Assembly (NCBI RefSeq): GCF_039535785.1
Contig: NZ_BAAAXV010000009.1
Span: 248,001-312,000 of the forward strand
Length of the DNA stretch: 64,000 bases
DNA from: Nonomuraea helvata
GTDB taxonomy: Bacteria > Actinomycetota > Actinomycetes > Streptosporangiales > Streptosporangiaceae
Direction: 5' to 3'
The notes below the pieces were generated by a model. It did no database searches. It was not told the DNA's origin and worked only from the letters and a program-made list of their open reading frames with translations. The translations under genes and the position numbers were made by a program. Positions within the stretch are counted from its first letter, which is position 1; every line of letters begins with the position of its first letter. This document shows, piece after piece, positions 25,557-33,143 of the stretch.

Positions 25557-26471
25557 TCAGACGATCGGCGGGCGGCCGAGCTTGACCATGCGCCAGGCGG
25601 TGCGCCACGCCATGGGCCGCCGCTCCCCCGCCGGGGTGCGCAGCCCCTCGAAGAACCCGGCGAACCACGACTTGATCGCCTCACCCGAGCGGCGCTCGCG
25701 CACGAGGGTGAGCACGACCCAGTTGGTCAGGTAGAGGAACGCCAGCGGCCACGGCAGGTTGCGCCGCGCCAGCCAGACCCGGTTGCGCGCGTTGAGCCGG
25801 TAGAACTCGGCGTGCCGCGTCGGCGGGACCTGCGGGTGGTACATCACCGTCTCGGCGTCGTACTCGATGCGGTAGCCCTCGCCCAGGAGCCGCCAGGCCA
25901 GGTCGGTCTCCTCATGGGCGTAGAAGAACCGCTCGGGCAGGCCGCCCACCTGGAGGAACGCCGACCGCCTGATGGCCGAGGCGCCGCCGAGGAACGTCGT
26001 GACCGGCGAGGAGCGCTGCGGGTCGCCCGCCCGCAGGCGCGGGACGTGGCGCCGCTGGCCGATGCCGCCGTCGGGGTCCATCACCCGGAAGGAGATCACC
26101 GCGAGGTCCGGCTCGGTGGCGAAGCGGTCGCGCACGTGCGCGACGACCTTCTGGCTGGCATACCAGCCGTCGTCGTCGAGGAACAGCACGACGTCTCCCG
26201 AGCACTCCTCCACGCCCCGGTTACGGCCCGCGGGAATGCCCGTGTTCTGGTCGAGCCGGATCGATTTCACGACCGCGGCCGACCCCTCGGGTGGCGTCGC
26301 CGACAGCTCGGGCACGTCGGCGCCGTTGCCCACGATCACCACCTCGACGTCGCCGTCGATCTGGTTGAGCGCGGACTCGACTGCCCGGTTCAGCTCCGCG
26401 ACCCGGTTGCCCATGGTGAGGATGACGCACGAGATCTTCAACGAATCACTGTCCTGACGCGTTGAGAACAC
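25557..26471 (-). CDS. Glycosyltransferase family 2
   Basis: The 304-residue GT2 protein has ISCVILTMGNRVAEL at the N-terminus, VVLFLDDDGW as the DxD region and FFYAHEETDLAWRLLGEGY, the ED-x-D-W-like region of rhamnosyl/galactosyl-type GT2 enzymes. No convincing membrane helix is present except a short hydrophobic stretch near residue 235. GTG 26471 is the longest start. It is on the same strand as, and 155 bp downstream of, the CDP-alcohol phosphotransferase gene, so it may belong to that cluster. Confidence 0.88.
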   Translation of the reverse strand: MFSTRQDSDSLKISCVILTMGNRVAELNRAVESALNQIDGDVEVVIVGNGADVPELSATPPEGSAAVVKSIRLDQNTGIPAGRNRGVEECSGDVVLFLDDDGWYASQKVVAHVRDRFATEPDLAVISFRVMDPDGGIGQRRHVPRLRAGDPQRSSPVTTFLGGASAIRRSAFLQVGGLPERFFYAHEETDLAWRLLGEGYRIEYDAETVMYHPQVPPTRHAEFYRLNARNRVWLARRNLPWPLAFLYLTNWVVLTLVRERRSGEAIKSWFAGFFEGLRTPAGERRPMAWRTAWRMVKLGRPPIV

Positions 26472-26626
26472 GAGCGGAGCATTCTTTCATGATCACCGAG
26501 TCTGCTGGTCTGCATGTAATGGAAAGGCTGGGGCTAAGCGTATCGGAACCGACAGTGAACCCCCACCGAACGGCGGACGTCCGATCAATACGACGGACGA
26601 GGACCTCTTCCGGTTCCGACATGAGA

Positions 26627-27394
26627 TCACGCCAGCCGCTTCGAGGCGAGGATGCTTACCAAATGCAGGACAACCTGTAGGCAGGCCGCGACGAAACAGG
26701 CGACGACCAGCACCCGCGTCGCCGTCAGGCCGTCGGTGAACGGGTCGATCACCGCGGCCGCCAGCGCGAGCAGGGACAGCTCGATCGGCTGCACGATCCG
26801 GTGGAACTTCGTCGCGGACAGCACCCGCCTGCCCAGCCCCAGCAGCCCGGAGCGGAACTGTCCCACCGACGCCTCGGTGGAGGACTGGAGACCGCCCTTG
26901 GCCCGCGCCACCTCCACCAGGTCGGTCTCGGCCTTGATGAGGATCGCGCCGAGCGCGCCGGCGAGGCCCAGCACGGTGTACCAGTCGGGCAGGACGGCCG
27001 AGGCCCGCCAGCCCAGGCCGACGAGCACCGCGGCCTCGGCGAAGTAGGCGCCGACACGGTCGAGGTAGACGCCGACGAGCGAGGTCTGCCCCGTCCAGCG
27101 GGCCAGCTCGCCGTCGGAGCAGTCGAGCAGCAGGTAGATCTGGATCAGCAGGGCGGCGGCCACGGCGGCCCACAGCCCCGGCAGGGCGAGCACGACGCCG
27201 CCGGCGATCCCGGCCACCGTCATCACCCAGGTGAGCTGGTTGGGCGTGACGGACGTCTTGGTCATCAGCCAGGTGACGTAGATGGACAGCTGGCGCATGT
27301 AGAGCACGCCTGCCCAGTGCTCGCCGTTCCTGCGCTCGAGGTGGCCGGCGGGCTGGGCGACCCGCCGCAGCTCAGCTACCGAAGGCCCGGACAT
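26627..27394 (-). CDS. CDP-alcohol phosphatidyltransferase family protein with altered motif
   Basis: The 255-residue membrane protein has the CDP-alcohol phosphotransferase motif in part: D-x2-D-G-x2-A-R appears as DCSDGELAR, followed after eight residues by GVYLD. The fourth, usually invariant Asp of the motif is Ala (codon 27047-27049). About six hydrophobic segments are present. The family forms phosphodiester bonds from CDP-activated alcohols or CDP-diacylglycerol. The gene start overlaps the 3' end of the dehydrogenase-like gene by 23 bp, so the genes are coupled. Confidence 0.87.
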   Translation of the reverse strand: MSGPSVAELRRVAQPAGHLERRNGEHWAGVLYMRQLSIYVTWLMTKTSVTPNQLTWVMTVAGIAGGVVLALPGLWAAVAAALLIQIYLLLDCSDGELARWTGQTSLVGVYLDRVGAYFAEAAVLVGLGWRASAVLPDWYTVLGLAGALGAILIKAETDLVEVARAKGGLQSSTEASVGQFRSGLLGLGRRVLSATKFHRIVQPIELSLLALAAAVIDPFTDGLTATRVLVVACFVAACLQVVLHLVSILASKRLA

Positions 27395-28430
27395 AGTCCC
27401 CCACCCGATCGTGGATCTCGGAGTCCTGCATGCGCAGGTGCTCCAGGATCGTGTAGCGGCCGGGACGGGTGCTCGGGGCCAGGGCGACGGCCTCGGCGAA
27501 CTGCTGGACCGTCAGCCCGATGTCGGCGGGCACGACGGGCAGCTCGTGCCTGCGCAGGCAGTCGGCGACCTGCGCGACCCGGGCCTCGTCCTCCCGCAGG
27601 AAATAGCAGAAGGCGGCGCCGATGCCGGCGAGCTCGCCGTGGTTGGAGGTGCCGGGGAAGAGCTGATCCACGGCATGCATGATCTCATGGTCTCCGCCGC
27701 TGGCGGGCCGGGACGAGCCCGCGACCACCATCGACATGCCGGACAGGATGAGAGACTCGGCCAGCACGGTCAGGAACGCGTCGGACTCGATGGAGTCCGT
27801 ACGCCCGATGAGCGCCTCGGCGGCCGTGCGGGCCATCGAGCAGGCCAGCCCGTCGATGGGCTCGCCGCGCTCGGTGTTGCCGAGCTGCCAGTCCTCGATG
27901 GCCGACAGGTTGCTCACCACGTCGCCCACGCCCGCCCTGACCAGCGACTCCGGCGCGTTGTGGACGAAGTCGAGGTCGACCAGGATGGCCAGCGGCATCG
28001 GCACGCCGAACGACCCCTTGCCGCCCTCGTACACCAAGGAGGCCGTGGGCGAGCAGATGCCGTCGTGGGAGAGGTTGGTGGCCACCGCGACCATCGGGAT
28101 GCCGGCGAGCGAGGCCGCGTACTTGGTCACGTCGATGGTCTTGCCGCCGCCGACGCCCACCACGACTTCGTAGGCGGCCTTGCGCAGGTCGGCGCCGAGC
28201 GAGACGGCCGCGTCGACCGTGCCGTCGGCCACCCGGAACACCTCGGCCTCGCCCAGCGTGGGCGCGATCAGGCTCTCGATGTGGTCACCCTGCCCGGGGC
28301 CGACGGCCACGGCGACCCGGCCCGAGGTCGCCACGCGGCTGTCGGCCAGCAGGGCGCCGAGCTCGGCCACGGCGCCCCGCCTGACCTGCATGGTCAGCGG
28401 CGCCGGCAGCATCCTCGCTAGAAGCGGCAT
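27372..28430 (-). CDS. sn-Glycerol-1-phosphate dehydrogenase-like protein (iron/zinc-type)
   Basis: The 352-residue protein belongs to the EgsA/AraM branch of iron-type dehydrogenases. It has an NAD-binding GVGGGKTIDVTKYAA segment, and metal-ligand positions in RAGVGDVVSN (Asp), GGDHEIMHA (His) and SNHGELAGIG (His). That family reduces dihydroxyacetone phosphate to sn-glycerol-1-phosphate, the archaeal stereoisomer, also made by some bacteria. Start ATG 28430 follows GAGGGGG. It lies 10 bp after the nucleotidyltransferase and overlaps the CDP-alcohol phosphotransferase. Substrate assignment is by family and context. Confidence 0.85.
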   Translation of the reverse strand: MPLLARMLPAPLTMQVRRGAVAELGALLADSRVATSGRVAVAVGPGQGDHIESLIAPTLGEAEVFRVADGTVDAAVSLGADLRKAAYEVVVGVGGGKTIDVTKYAASLAGIPMVAVATNLSHDGICSPTASLVYEGGKGSFGVPMPLAILVDLDFVHNAPESLVRAGVGDVVSNLSAIEDWQLGNTERGEPIDGLACSMARTAAEALIGRTDSIESDAFLTVLAESLILSGMSMVVAGSSRPASGGDHEIMHAVDQLFPGTSNHGELAGIGAAFCYFLREDEARVAQVADCLRRHELPVVPADIGLTVQQFAEAVALAPSTRPGRYTILEHLRMQDSEIHDRVGDYVRAFGS

Positions 28431-28440
28431 GCGCGCCCCC

Positions 28441-29175
28441 TCAGTAGCGAACGGCTATGGTGCGAGCCTTCGCCAGGTCGTCGTGGTTGTCCACCTCGAC
28501 CCAGTCGACCTCGCCGATGGGCGCGGTGTGGATCACTTCACCGCGCTCGACCATCTCCTGGTAGCCGTCCTCGTAGTAGAGCTGGGGGTCGCGCTCGAAA
28601 GTGGCCTTCAGCGCGTCGGCCAGCCGCTCGGCGGCGCCGGGCCTGATGAGGGTGGCGCCGATGTACTCGCCGTACGCCTCGGACGGGTCCATCAGCTTGG
28701 TGATGCGCCGCAGCGAGCCCTCGGGCGAGAGCGTGACCTTCATCTCCTCGTCGGCGAGCTTCTTCACGTTGTCGACGGCCAGCAGGATGTCGCTCGTCTC
28801 GGGAGCGGACAGCAGCGTCTTCTCGACCGAGACCGGGTGCACGGTGTCACCGTTGACCAGCAGCGCGCCCTGGGAGAAGTAGTCGCGGGCGCACCACAGG
28901 GAGTAGGCGTTGTTCCACTCCTCGGCCTTGTCGTTGTGGACGAGGGTGAGCTTGACGCCGTGCCGGCGCTCCAGGGCCTCCTTGCGCTCGTGGACGGCCT
29001 GCGCCGCGTAACCGACGACGACCACGACCTCCCGCAGGTCCACCTCGGCGAGGTTGCGCAGCGAGATGTCCATGATCGTGGTTTCGCCGTCGACCGGCAC
29101 GAGCGCCTTGGGCAGCGTGTCGGTGTACGGCCGCAGGCGTCGTCCGGCTCCAGCGGCCAGAACCATTCCCAGCAA
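28441..29175 (-). CDS. Nucleotidyltransferase (LicC/inositol-phosphate cytidylyltransferase-like)
   Basis: The 244-residue protein has the NTP-transferase loop LAAGAGRRLRPYTDTLPKAL and KAEEWNNAYSLW, similar to phosphocholine and inositol-phosphate cytidylyltransferases (LicC type), then LLVNGDTV for the metal-binding Asp. TTG 29175 lies behind AGGAG; the ATG three codons later is an alternative. Next to a glycerol-1-phosphate dehydrogenase-like gene it plausibly makes a CDP-polyol from the phosphate that enzyme supplies. The nucleotide and alcohol are inferred. Confidence 0.86.
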   Translation of the reverse strand: MLGMVLAAGAGRRLRPYTDTLPKALVPVDGETTIMDISLRNLAEVDLREVVVVVGYAAQAVHERKEALERRHGVKLTLVHNDKAEEWNNAYSLWCARDYFSQGALLVNGDTVHPVSVEKTLLSAPETSDILLAVDNVKKLADEEMKVTLSPEGSLRRITKLMDPSEAYGEYIGATLIRPGAAERLADALKATFERDPQLYYEDGYQEMVERGEVIHTAPIGEVDWVEVDNHDDLAKARTIAVRY

Positions 29176-29252
29176 CGTGCACTCCTAGGTAGAGCATGAC
29201 TTCGTGGGTCCAAAGAGTATTCGTCTTTAGACCCTCTGCGGGTAATCCGGGG

Positions 29253-29876
29253 TTAGTCTTGCGTTCCCGCATCGGCCGCTTCCACCCCGGACCGGGGCGC
29301 GGCCAGCCAGCATGTCAGGCTCTCCCAGCCGAAAAGCGCCCACAGGTAGAGCGCGAGCAGCACGTAGCCGGCGGCCAGCCAGCCGGACAGGGCGATCAGT
29401 GAGACCGCCATCATCCGCCCGTCCCAGCCGAGGCCGAACGTGGCCAGCCACGGCGGCGGGTAGATCCGCTGCCGGAGCCGGTAAACAAGATCATAATGGT
29501 GGAACGCCAGTGCGCCGAGCAGGAGGAAGATCAGCACGGGGTGCAGCCCGTGCGCGAACCCGCACGCCGCGACGAAGGTGTACTCGATGACCCGCAGGAT
29601 CGGCGGCACGAGCCAGTCGAACCTGCCGTCGTGCGCGTGCGTGCTCCCCGGCCCGGCCAGCAGCAGCGTCACCGCGGGCGCGAACACCGCGAGCCCGTCC
29701 GTGCCCGCCACGCCCAGCATCAGCAGCACCGCGGTCACGAACGTGCCCGCGATCACCGGCGGCAGCGGCGGGAGCTGCCCGGCCACGAGCAGTCCCATGG
29801 CGCGCGAAAGCGGTCCGTCGTCGCGGTAGGCCACGACCGTGCCGCTGGGAACGGGTGTCATGTGGGTGGATGTCAC
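29253..29876 (-). CDS. DUF5941-like membrane protein
   Basis: The 207-residue protein has about five hydrophobic segments, an Arg/Asp-containing N-terminus (VVAYRDDGPLSRAMGLL) and a conserved-looking AFHHYDLVYRLRQR before the last helices. I associate this with the DUF5941 domain, found beside or fused to CDP-alcohol phosphotransferases in actinobacteria. GTG 29876 overlaps the stop of the upstream CDP-alcohol phosphotransferase fusion (GTGA), so it may act as its partner. No catalytic motif is apparent. Confidence 0.8.
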   Translation of the reverse strand: MTSTHMTPVPSGTVVAYRDDGPLSRAMGLLVAGQLPPLPPVIAGTFVTAVLLMLGVAGTDGLAVFAPAVTLLLAGPGSTHAHDGRFDWLVPPILRVIEYTFVAACGFAHGLHPVLIFLLLGALAFHHYDLVYRLRQRIYPPPWLATFGLGWDGRMMAVSLIALSGWLAAGYVLLALYLWALFGWESLTCWLAAPRSGVEAADAGTQD

Positions 29877-31288
29877 CGTGCCGACCTCGCGATCCGCCCG
29901 CCGAGCTGGTAGAGGGCCGCCACGCCGCCCCAGCAGAGCAGCGACAGGAACGTGACCCTGGCGCTCCAGATCGCGGCGGTGATCGCGATCAGTGCCGTGC
30001 GCTCGCCGATCGGCAGCGCGATCATCTTCTTGAGCCAGCGGACGACCGTGTCGCGCTCCATCCGCTGGGCCAGCCGGAGCACGCCCTTGGCATGACCGCC
30101 GTCGGCCGACTCCAGCAGGGAACGCGCGGGACGGCCCCACAGCGCCCCCACGCGGCCCGCGTCGGCGACGGCCCCCGCGTACGTGACGTCGATGGTGTGC
30201 CGGACCACCTGGAGGATCATGGCGGCCACGGCGAGGCGCCAGATCTCGTCGCCGCCGAAGCCGATGGCCAGGCCGACGTAGACGACGTACTCCTTCGCCC
30301 TGTCGGCCATGCCGTCGGCCCAGGCGCCGAGCGGCGAGAACGTACGCGTGTAGCGGGCGAGCTGCCCGTCGAGGCAGTCGAGCGCGAACGACAGGTAGAA
30401 CAGCAGCGCCCCCGCCAGCCGGCCGCCCTGCGTGCCCGCCGAGAACCACACGGCGGCCAGCCCGGCCAGCCCGATCGAGGCGCCGGTGACGGTGTTGGGG
30501 GCGACCTTGATCAGCACCGCCGGCTTGATCAGGTGGCGCGTCCAGGTGGAGACGAAGAAGGTCGCGAAGAAGCCGTCGTTCTCCTTGATCGACAGGTCGA
30601 GCCTGACCCTGGCCTCGTCCACCTCGGCCAGCCTGGTGACGGCGGCGTCTGCGGCGTTCTGGCCGGCCACCCGGTCGGCGTGCAGCGGCCCGAGCCCGGC
30701 CGCCCGCACCGCCACGCCCGACCTGACCAGCCCGACCAGCAGCAGATCGACCGCCTCGACGGGGGTGACCGGGCCCAGCTTGCCCGTGTCGGCCAGCTCG
30801 GCCAGCTCCTCCGCGATGTCGGCCAGCGCGGCCAGGTCGGACTCGCCCGCCTGGAGCACGCCTCTGAACGTGGCGTTCGCCTCGGGGACGACGTGGAAGG
30901 AGCTGCCCGCGGCGACGATCTCGCCGCCTTCCACGCGTACGGGGGGCCGCATGGGCGCCGCTGCCGCCTCGTAGGAGACCAGGGCCGCGCTGTCGCGGGC
31001 GGGGTGGTCGAGCAGGAGCGCCAGCGCCTCGGTGTGGGCCACAAGGTCGGCGGGGAGCACGGCCACGGTGCCGGCCGAGATGCGGGCGATCTTGGCGATG
31101 CCGCGGAGGTCGGCCGCGAGGCCGCCGCCGGGGGTCACCACCTGGATCTCGCGGACGGGCAGCGTGGCGAGCTGGTCCGTGACGCGGTCGAGCAGCGTGC
31201 CGTCGGCACAGGAGAGCTTGCATGCCGGGGTCGTCGCGAGCAGGACGACCGACGTGGCCGTGCTCTCGCGGGTCAATGAGTCAGGCAA
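29873..31288 (-). CDS. Fusion of a nucleotidyltransferase-like domain and a CDP-alcohol phosphotransferase
   Basis: The 471-residue protein starts at TTG 31288, nine bases after GGGAGGAG; the frame extends upstream but has no ribosome site there. Residues 1 to about 200 have a Rossmann-like alternation (TSVVLLATTPACKLSCADG, VAVLPADLVAH) resembling NTP-transferases but without the GGxG-K loop, so it may be non-catalytic. From about residue 265 it is a CDP-alcohol phosphotransferase with the full motif (DCLDGQLAR, then G-x3-D-x3-D as GAWADGMAD). It heads a minus-strand operon of five genes in the same pathway. Confidence 0.85.
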   Translation of the reverse strand: MPDSLTRESTATSVVLLATTPACKLSCADGTLLDRVTDQLATLPVREIQVVTPGGGLAADLRGIAKIARISAGTVAVLPADLVAHTEALALLLDHPARDSAALVSYEAAAAPMRPPVRVEGGEIVAAGSSFHVVPEANATFRGVLQAGESDLAALADIAEELAELADTGKLGPVTPVEAVDLLLVGLVRSGVAVRAAGLGPLHADRVAGQNAADAAVTRLAEVDEARVRLDLSIKENDGFFATFFVSTWTRHLIKPAVLIKVAPNTVTGASIGLAGLAAVWFSAGTQGGRLAGALLFYLSFALDCLDGQLARYTRTFSPLGAWADGMADRAKEYVVYVGLAIGFGGDEIWRLAVAAMILQVVRHTIDVTYAGAVADAGRVGALWGRPARSLLESADGGHAKGVLRLAQRMERDTVVRWLKKMIALPIGERTALIAITAAIWSARVTFLSLLCWGGVAALYQLGGRIARSAR

Positions 31289-31428
31289 AGCGCAGGTCTC
31301 CTCCCGGTCGCACGGGAGCCGCGTGGCTTGGGGGTGCGTAGCCACAGCGTAGCCACAGGGCACGCCGATATCACGGAACGAGACCGTTGCGCCTGCCGGT
31401 AAAAGTGCGCGCCTGCGGGGCTGAGCCT

Positions 31429-32235
31429 TCAGGAAGCGCGCGCGAGCCGGCCGACGCCGCCGAACAAGGAGGTGGTGCGGGGCGACCCGTCATCCTCCGG
31501 GTGCCAGTCGCACGGGCGCACCAGACCGGGTTCGACGAGCTCGTAGCCGTCGAAAAGGCGGAGGATCTCCTTTTCCTCCCTGAGCACGAGGGGCACCGTC
31601 GCGCCGGCGAACCCGGCGTACCACCCTTGCTGTTCCTTCTCCGACATCCCATCGGTGGTCAGGTGGGAGATCGCCACGTACGAACCCGGCGCCTGCCGTT
31701 CGCGGAAGGCCGCCACGATCCGGGAGGGGTCCTCGGCCGGGGTGACGAAGTGGAACACCGCGACGAACAGCACCGCGATCGGCTCGCTGAAGTCGAGGAA
31801 CCCATTGACCTGGGCGTTGTCCAGGATGTTCTCGGGCTCGCGCATGTCCGCGGTGACGATCTTGGTGGAGTTGTCGGCCAGCAGCGCCCTGCCGTGCACG
31901 GCGACGATCGGATCGACGTCGACGTAGACGACCCGCGAGCCCGGGTCGGCCTCCTTGGCGATCTGGTGGGTGTTGCGGGCGGTCGGCAGCCCCGAGCCGA
32001 CATCGAGGAACTGGCGGATGCCGCACTCCTGCGACAGGTACCGCACCGCGCGCCCGAGGAAGCGGCGGTTCTCCAGCGCGGTGGAGCGCACCCGGTTCTC
32101 GCCGATGACCTGGTACAGCTTCGCGTTGGCCGCCCGATCCACCTCGAAGTGGTCCTTGCCGCCGAGCGCTTCGTCGTACATGCGCGCGGCCGTTGGCACA
32201 CCTAACGGGATGTTCGGGGCGTTTTCCGTCGTCAT
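31429..32235 (-). CDS. SAM-dependent methyltransferase (Methyltransf_19 family)
   Basis: The 268-residue protein has the actinobacterial S-adenosyl methyltransferase pattern: PTAARMYDEALGGKDHFEVD at the N-terminus, then FLDVGSGLPTARNTH (SAM motif I) and VVYVDVDPIVAVHG. Such proteins are abundant in actinomycetes, usually as orphan genes of unknown substrate. ATG 32235 follows GGAGG. It lies 140 bp upstream of the phosphotransferase operon on the same strand and divergent from the TarI/IspD-like gene. Confidence 0.9.
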   Translation of the reverse strand: MTTENAPNIPLGVPTAARMYDEALGGKDHFEVDRAANAKLYQVIGENRVRSTALENRRFLGRAVRYLSQECGIRQFLDVGSGLPTARNTHQIAKEADPGSRVVYVDVDPIVAVHGRALLADNSTKIVTADMREPENILDNAQVNGFLDFSEPIAVLFVAVFHFVTPAEDPSRIVAAFRERQAPGSYVAISHLTTDGMSEKEQQGWYAGFAGATVPLVLREEKEILRLFDGYELVEPGLVRPCDWHPEDDGSPRTTSLFGGVGRLARAS

Positions 32236-32334
32236 GCGACCTCCTCGGCGCGTCCGGACATATCCAAGATCACGATAGCAAACCGGGCAGCGCTCGGTGG
32301 GCTTTGTCCGGCCGACCTGGCTTACGCTGCCGAT

Positions 32335-33084
32335 ATGGATTCACGGTTGCGGTCGGTCGGGGTGCTTCTCGCGGGCGGCGTGGGGCAGCGGATCGGGCTG
32401 GGCAGGCCCAAGCAGCTCATCGAGGTCGCGGGAAAGACGATCATCGAGCACTCGCTGGCGGTGTTCCAGGAGGCGCCGGAGATCGACGAGATCGTGGTGC
32501 TGATGACGCCGGGCTACGCGGACCGGATCCGCGAGATCGTGGCCAAGGGCGGATACGACAAGGTCGGCAAGGTCGTGGACGGGGGCGCGAGCCGTACCGA
32601 GAGCACGTGGCTGGCCCTTCAGGCGCTGGGCGCCGAGGAGTGCAACGTGCTGCTGCACGACGCCGTACGCCCCCTCCTGGAGCCCCGGATCATCACCGAG
32701 TGCGTCAAGGCGCTGGAGACGCATCGGGCCGTCAACGTGGCGATCCCGAGCTCCGACACGGTCCTGGTGGCCGTTCCGGCGCCCGACGGCGAGGTGATCG
32801 GCGAGGTGCTGGACCGTTCGGTGCTGCGGCGCAGCCAGACGCCGCAGTGCTTCCGCCTCTCGGTGATCCGCGAGGCGTACGAGCGGGCGCTCGCCGACCC
32901 CGGCTTCGCCTCCCGGCCGGCCACCGACGACTGCGGCGTGGTGCTGCGCTACCTGCCCGACGTGCCGATCCACCTCGTGCCGGGCAGCGAGCAGAACATC
33001 AAGGTCACCCACCCCGCCGACCTGCGGATCGCCGAGCTGCTCTTCCAGCTCGCCGCAACTCCGTCGATCTCCGACTTGCCCTGA
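32335..33084 (+). CDS. IspD/TarI family cytidylyltransferase
   Basis: The 249-residue protein has LLAGGVGQRIGLGRPKQL, LLHDAVRPLL and PATDDCGVV, the signature of the IspD/TarI family. Members activate methylerythritol-4-phosphate (isoprenoid pathway) or ribitol-5-phosphate (teichoic acids) with CTP. No ispF, the usual ispD partner, is near. A TagF-like gene follows 59 bp downstream, so a polyol-phosphate cytidylyltransferase of the TarI kind is more likely; this remains inference. No ribosome site precedes ATG 32335, and translation may be leaderless. Confidence 0.82.
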   Translation: MDSRLRSVGVLLAGGVGQRIGLGRPKQLIEVAGKTIIEHSLAVFQEAPEIDEIVVLMTPGYADRIREIVAKGGYDKVGKVVDGGASRTESTWLALQALGAEECNVLLHDAVRPLLEPRIITECVKALETHRAVNVAIPSSDTVLVAVPAPDGEVIGEVLDRSVLRRSQTPQCFRLSVIREAYERALADPGFASRPATDDCGVVLRYLPDVPIHLVPGSEQNIKVTHPADLRIAELLFQLAATPSISDLP

Positions 33085-33143
33085 TACGTCGCAGACGTTC
33101 TCGTGAACGGCGCTTGACCTGCCGATTGCTACCGTGCGAACAC

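Noticed and set aside
32335..33084. Firm assignment as ispD
   Set aside because: The sequence fits the IspD/TarI family, but no ispF is adjacent and a TagF-like gene follows, so the isoprenoid role is not assumed.
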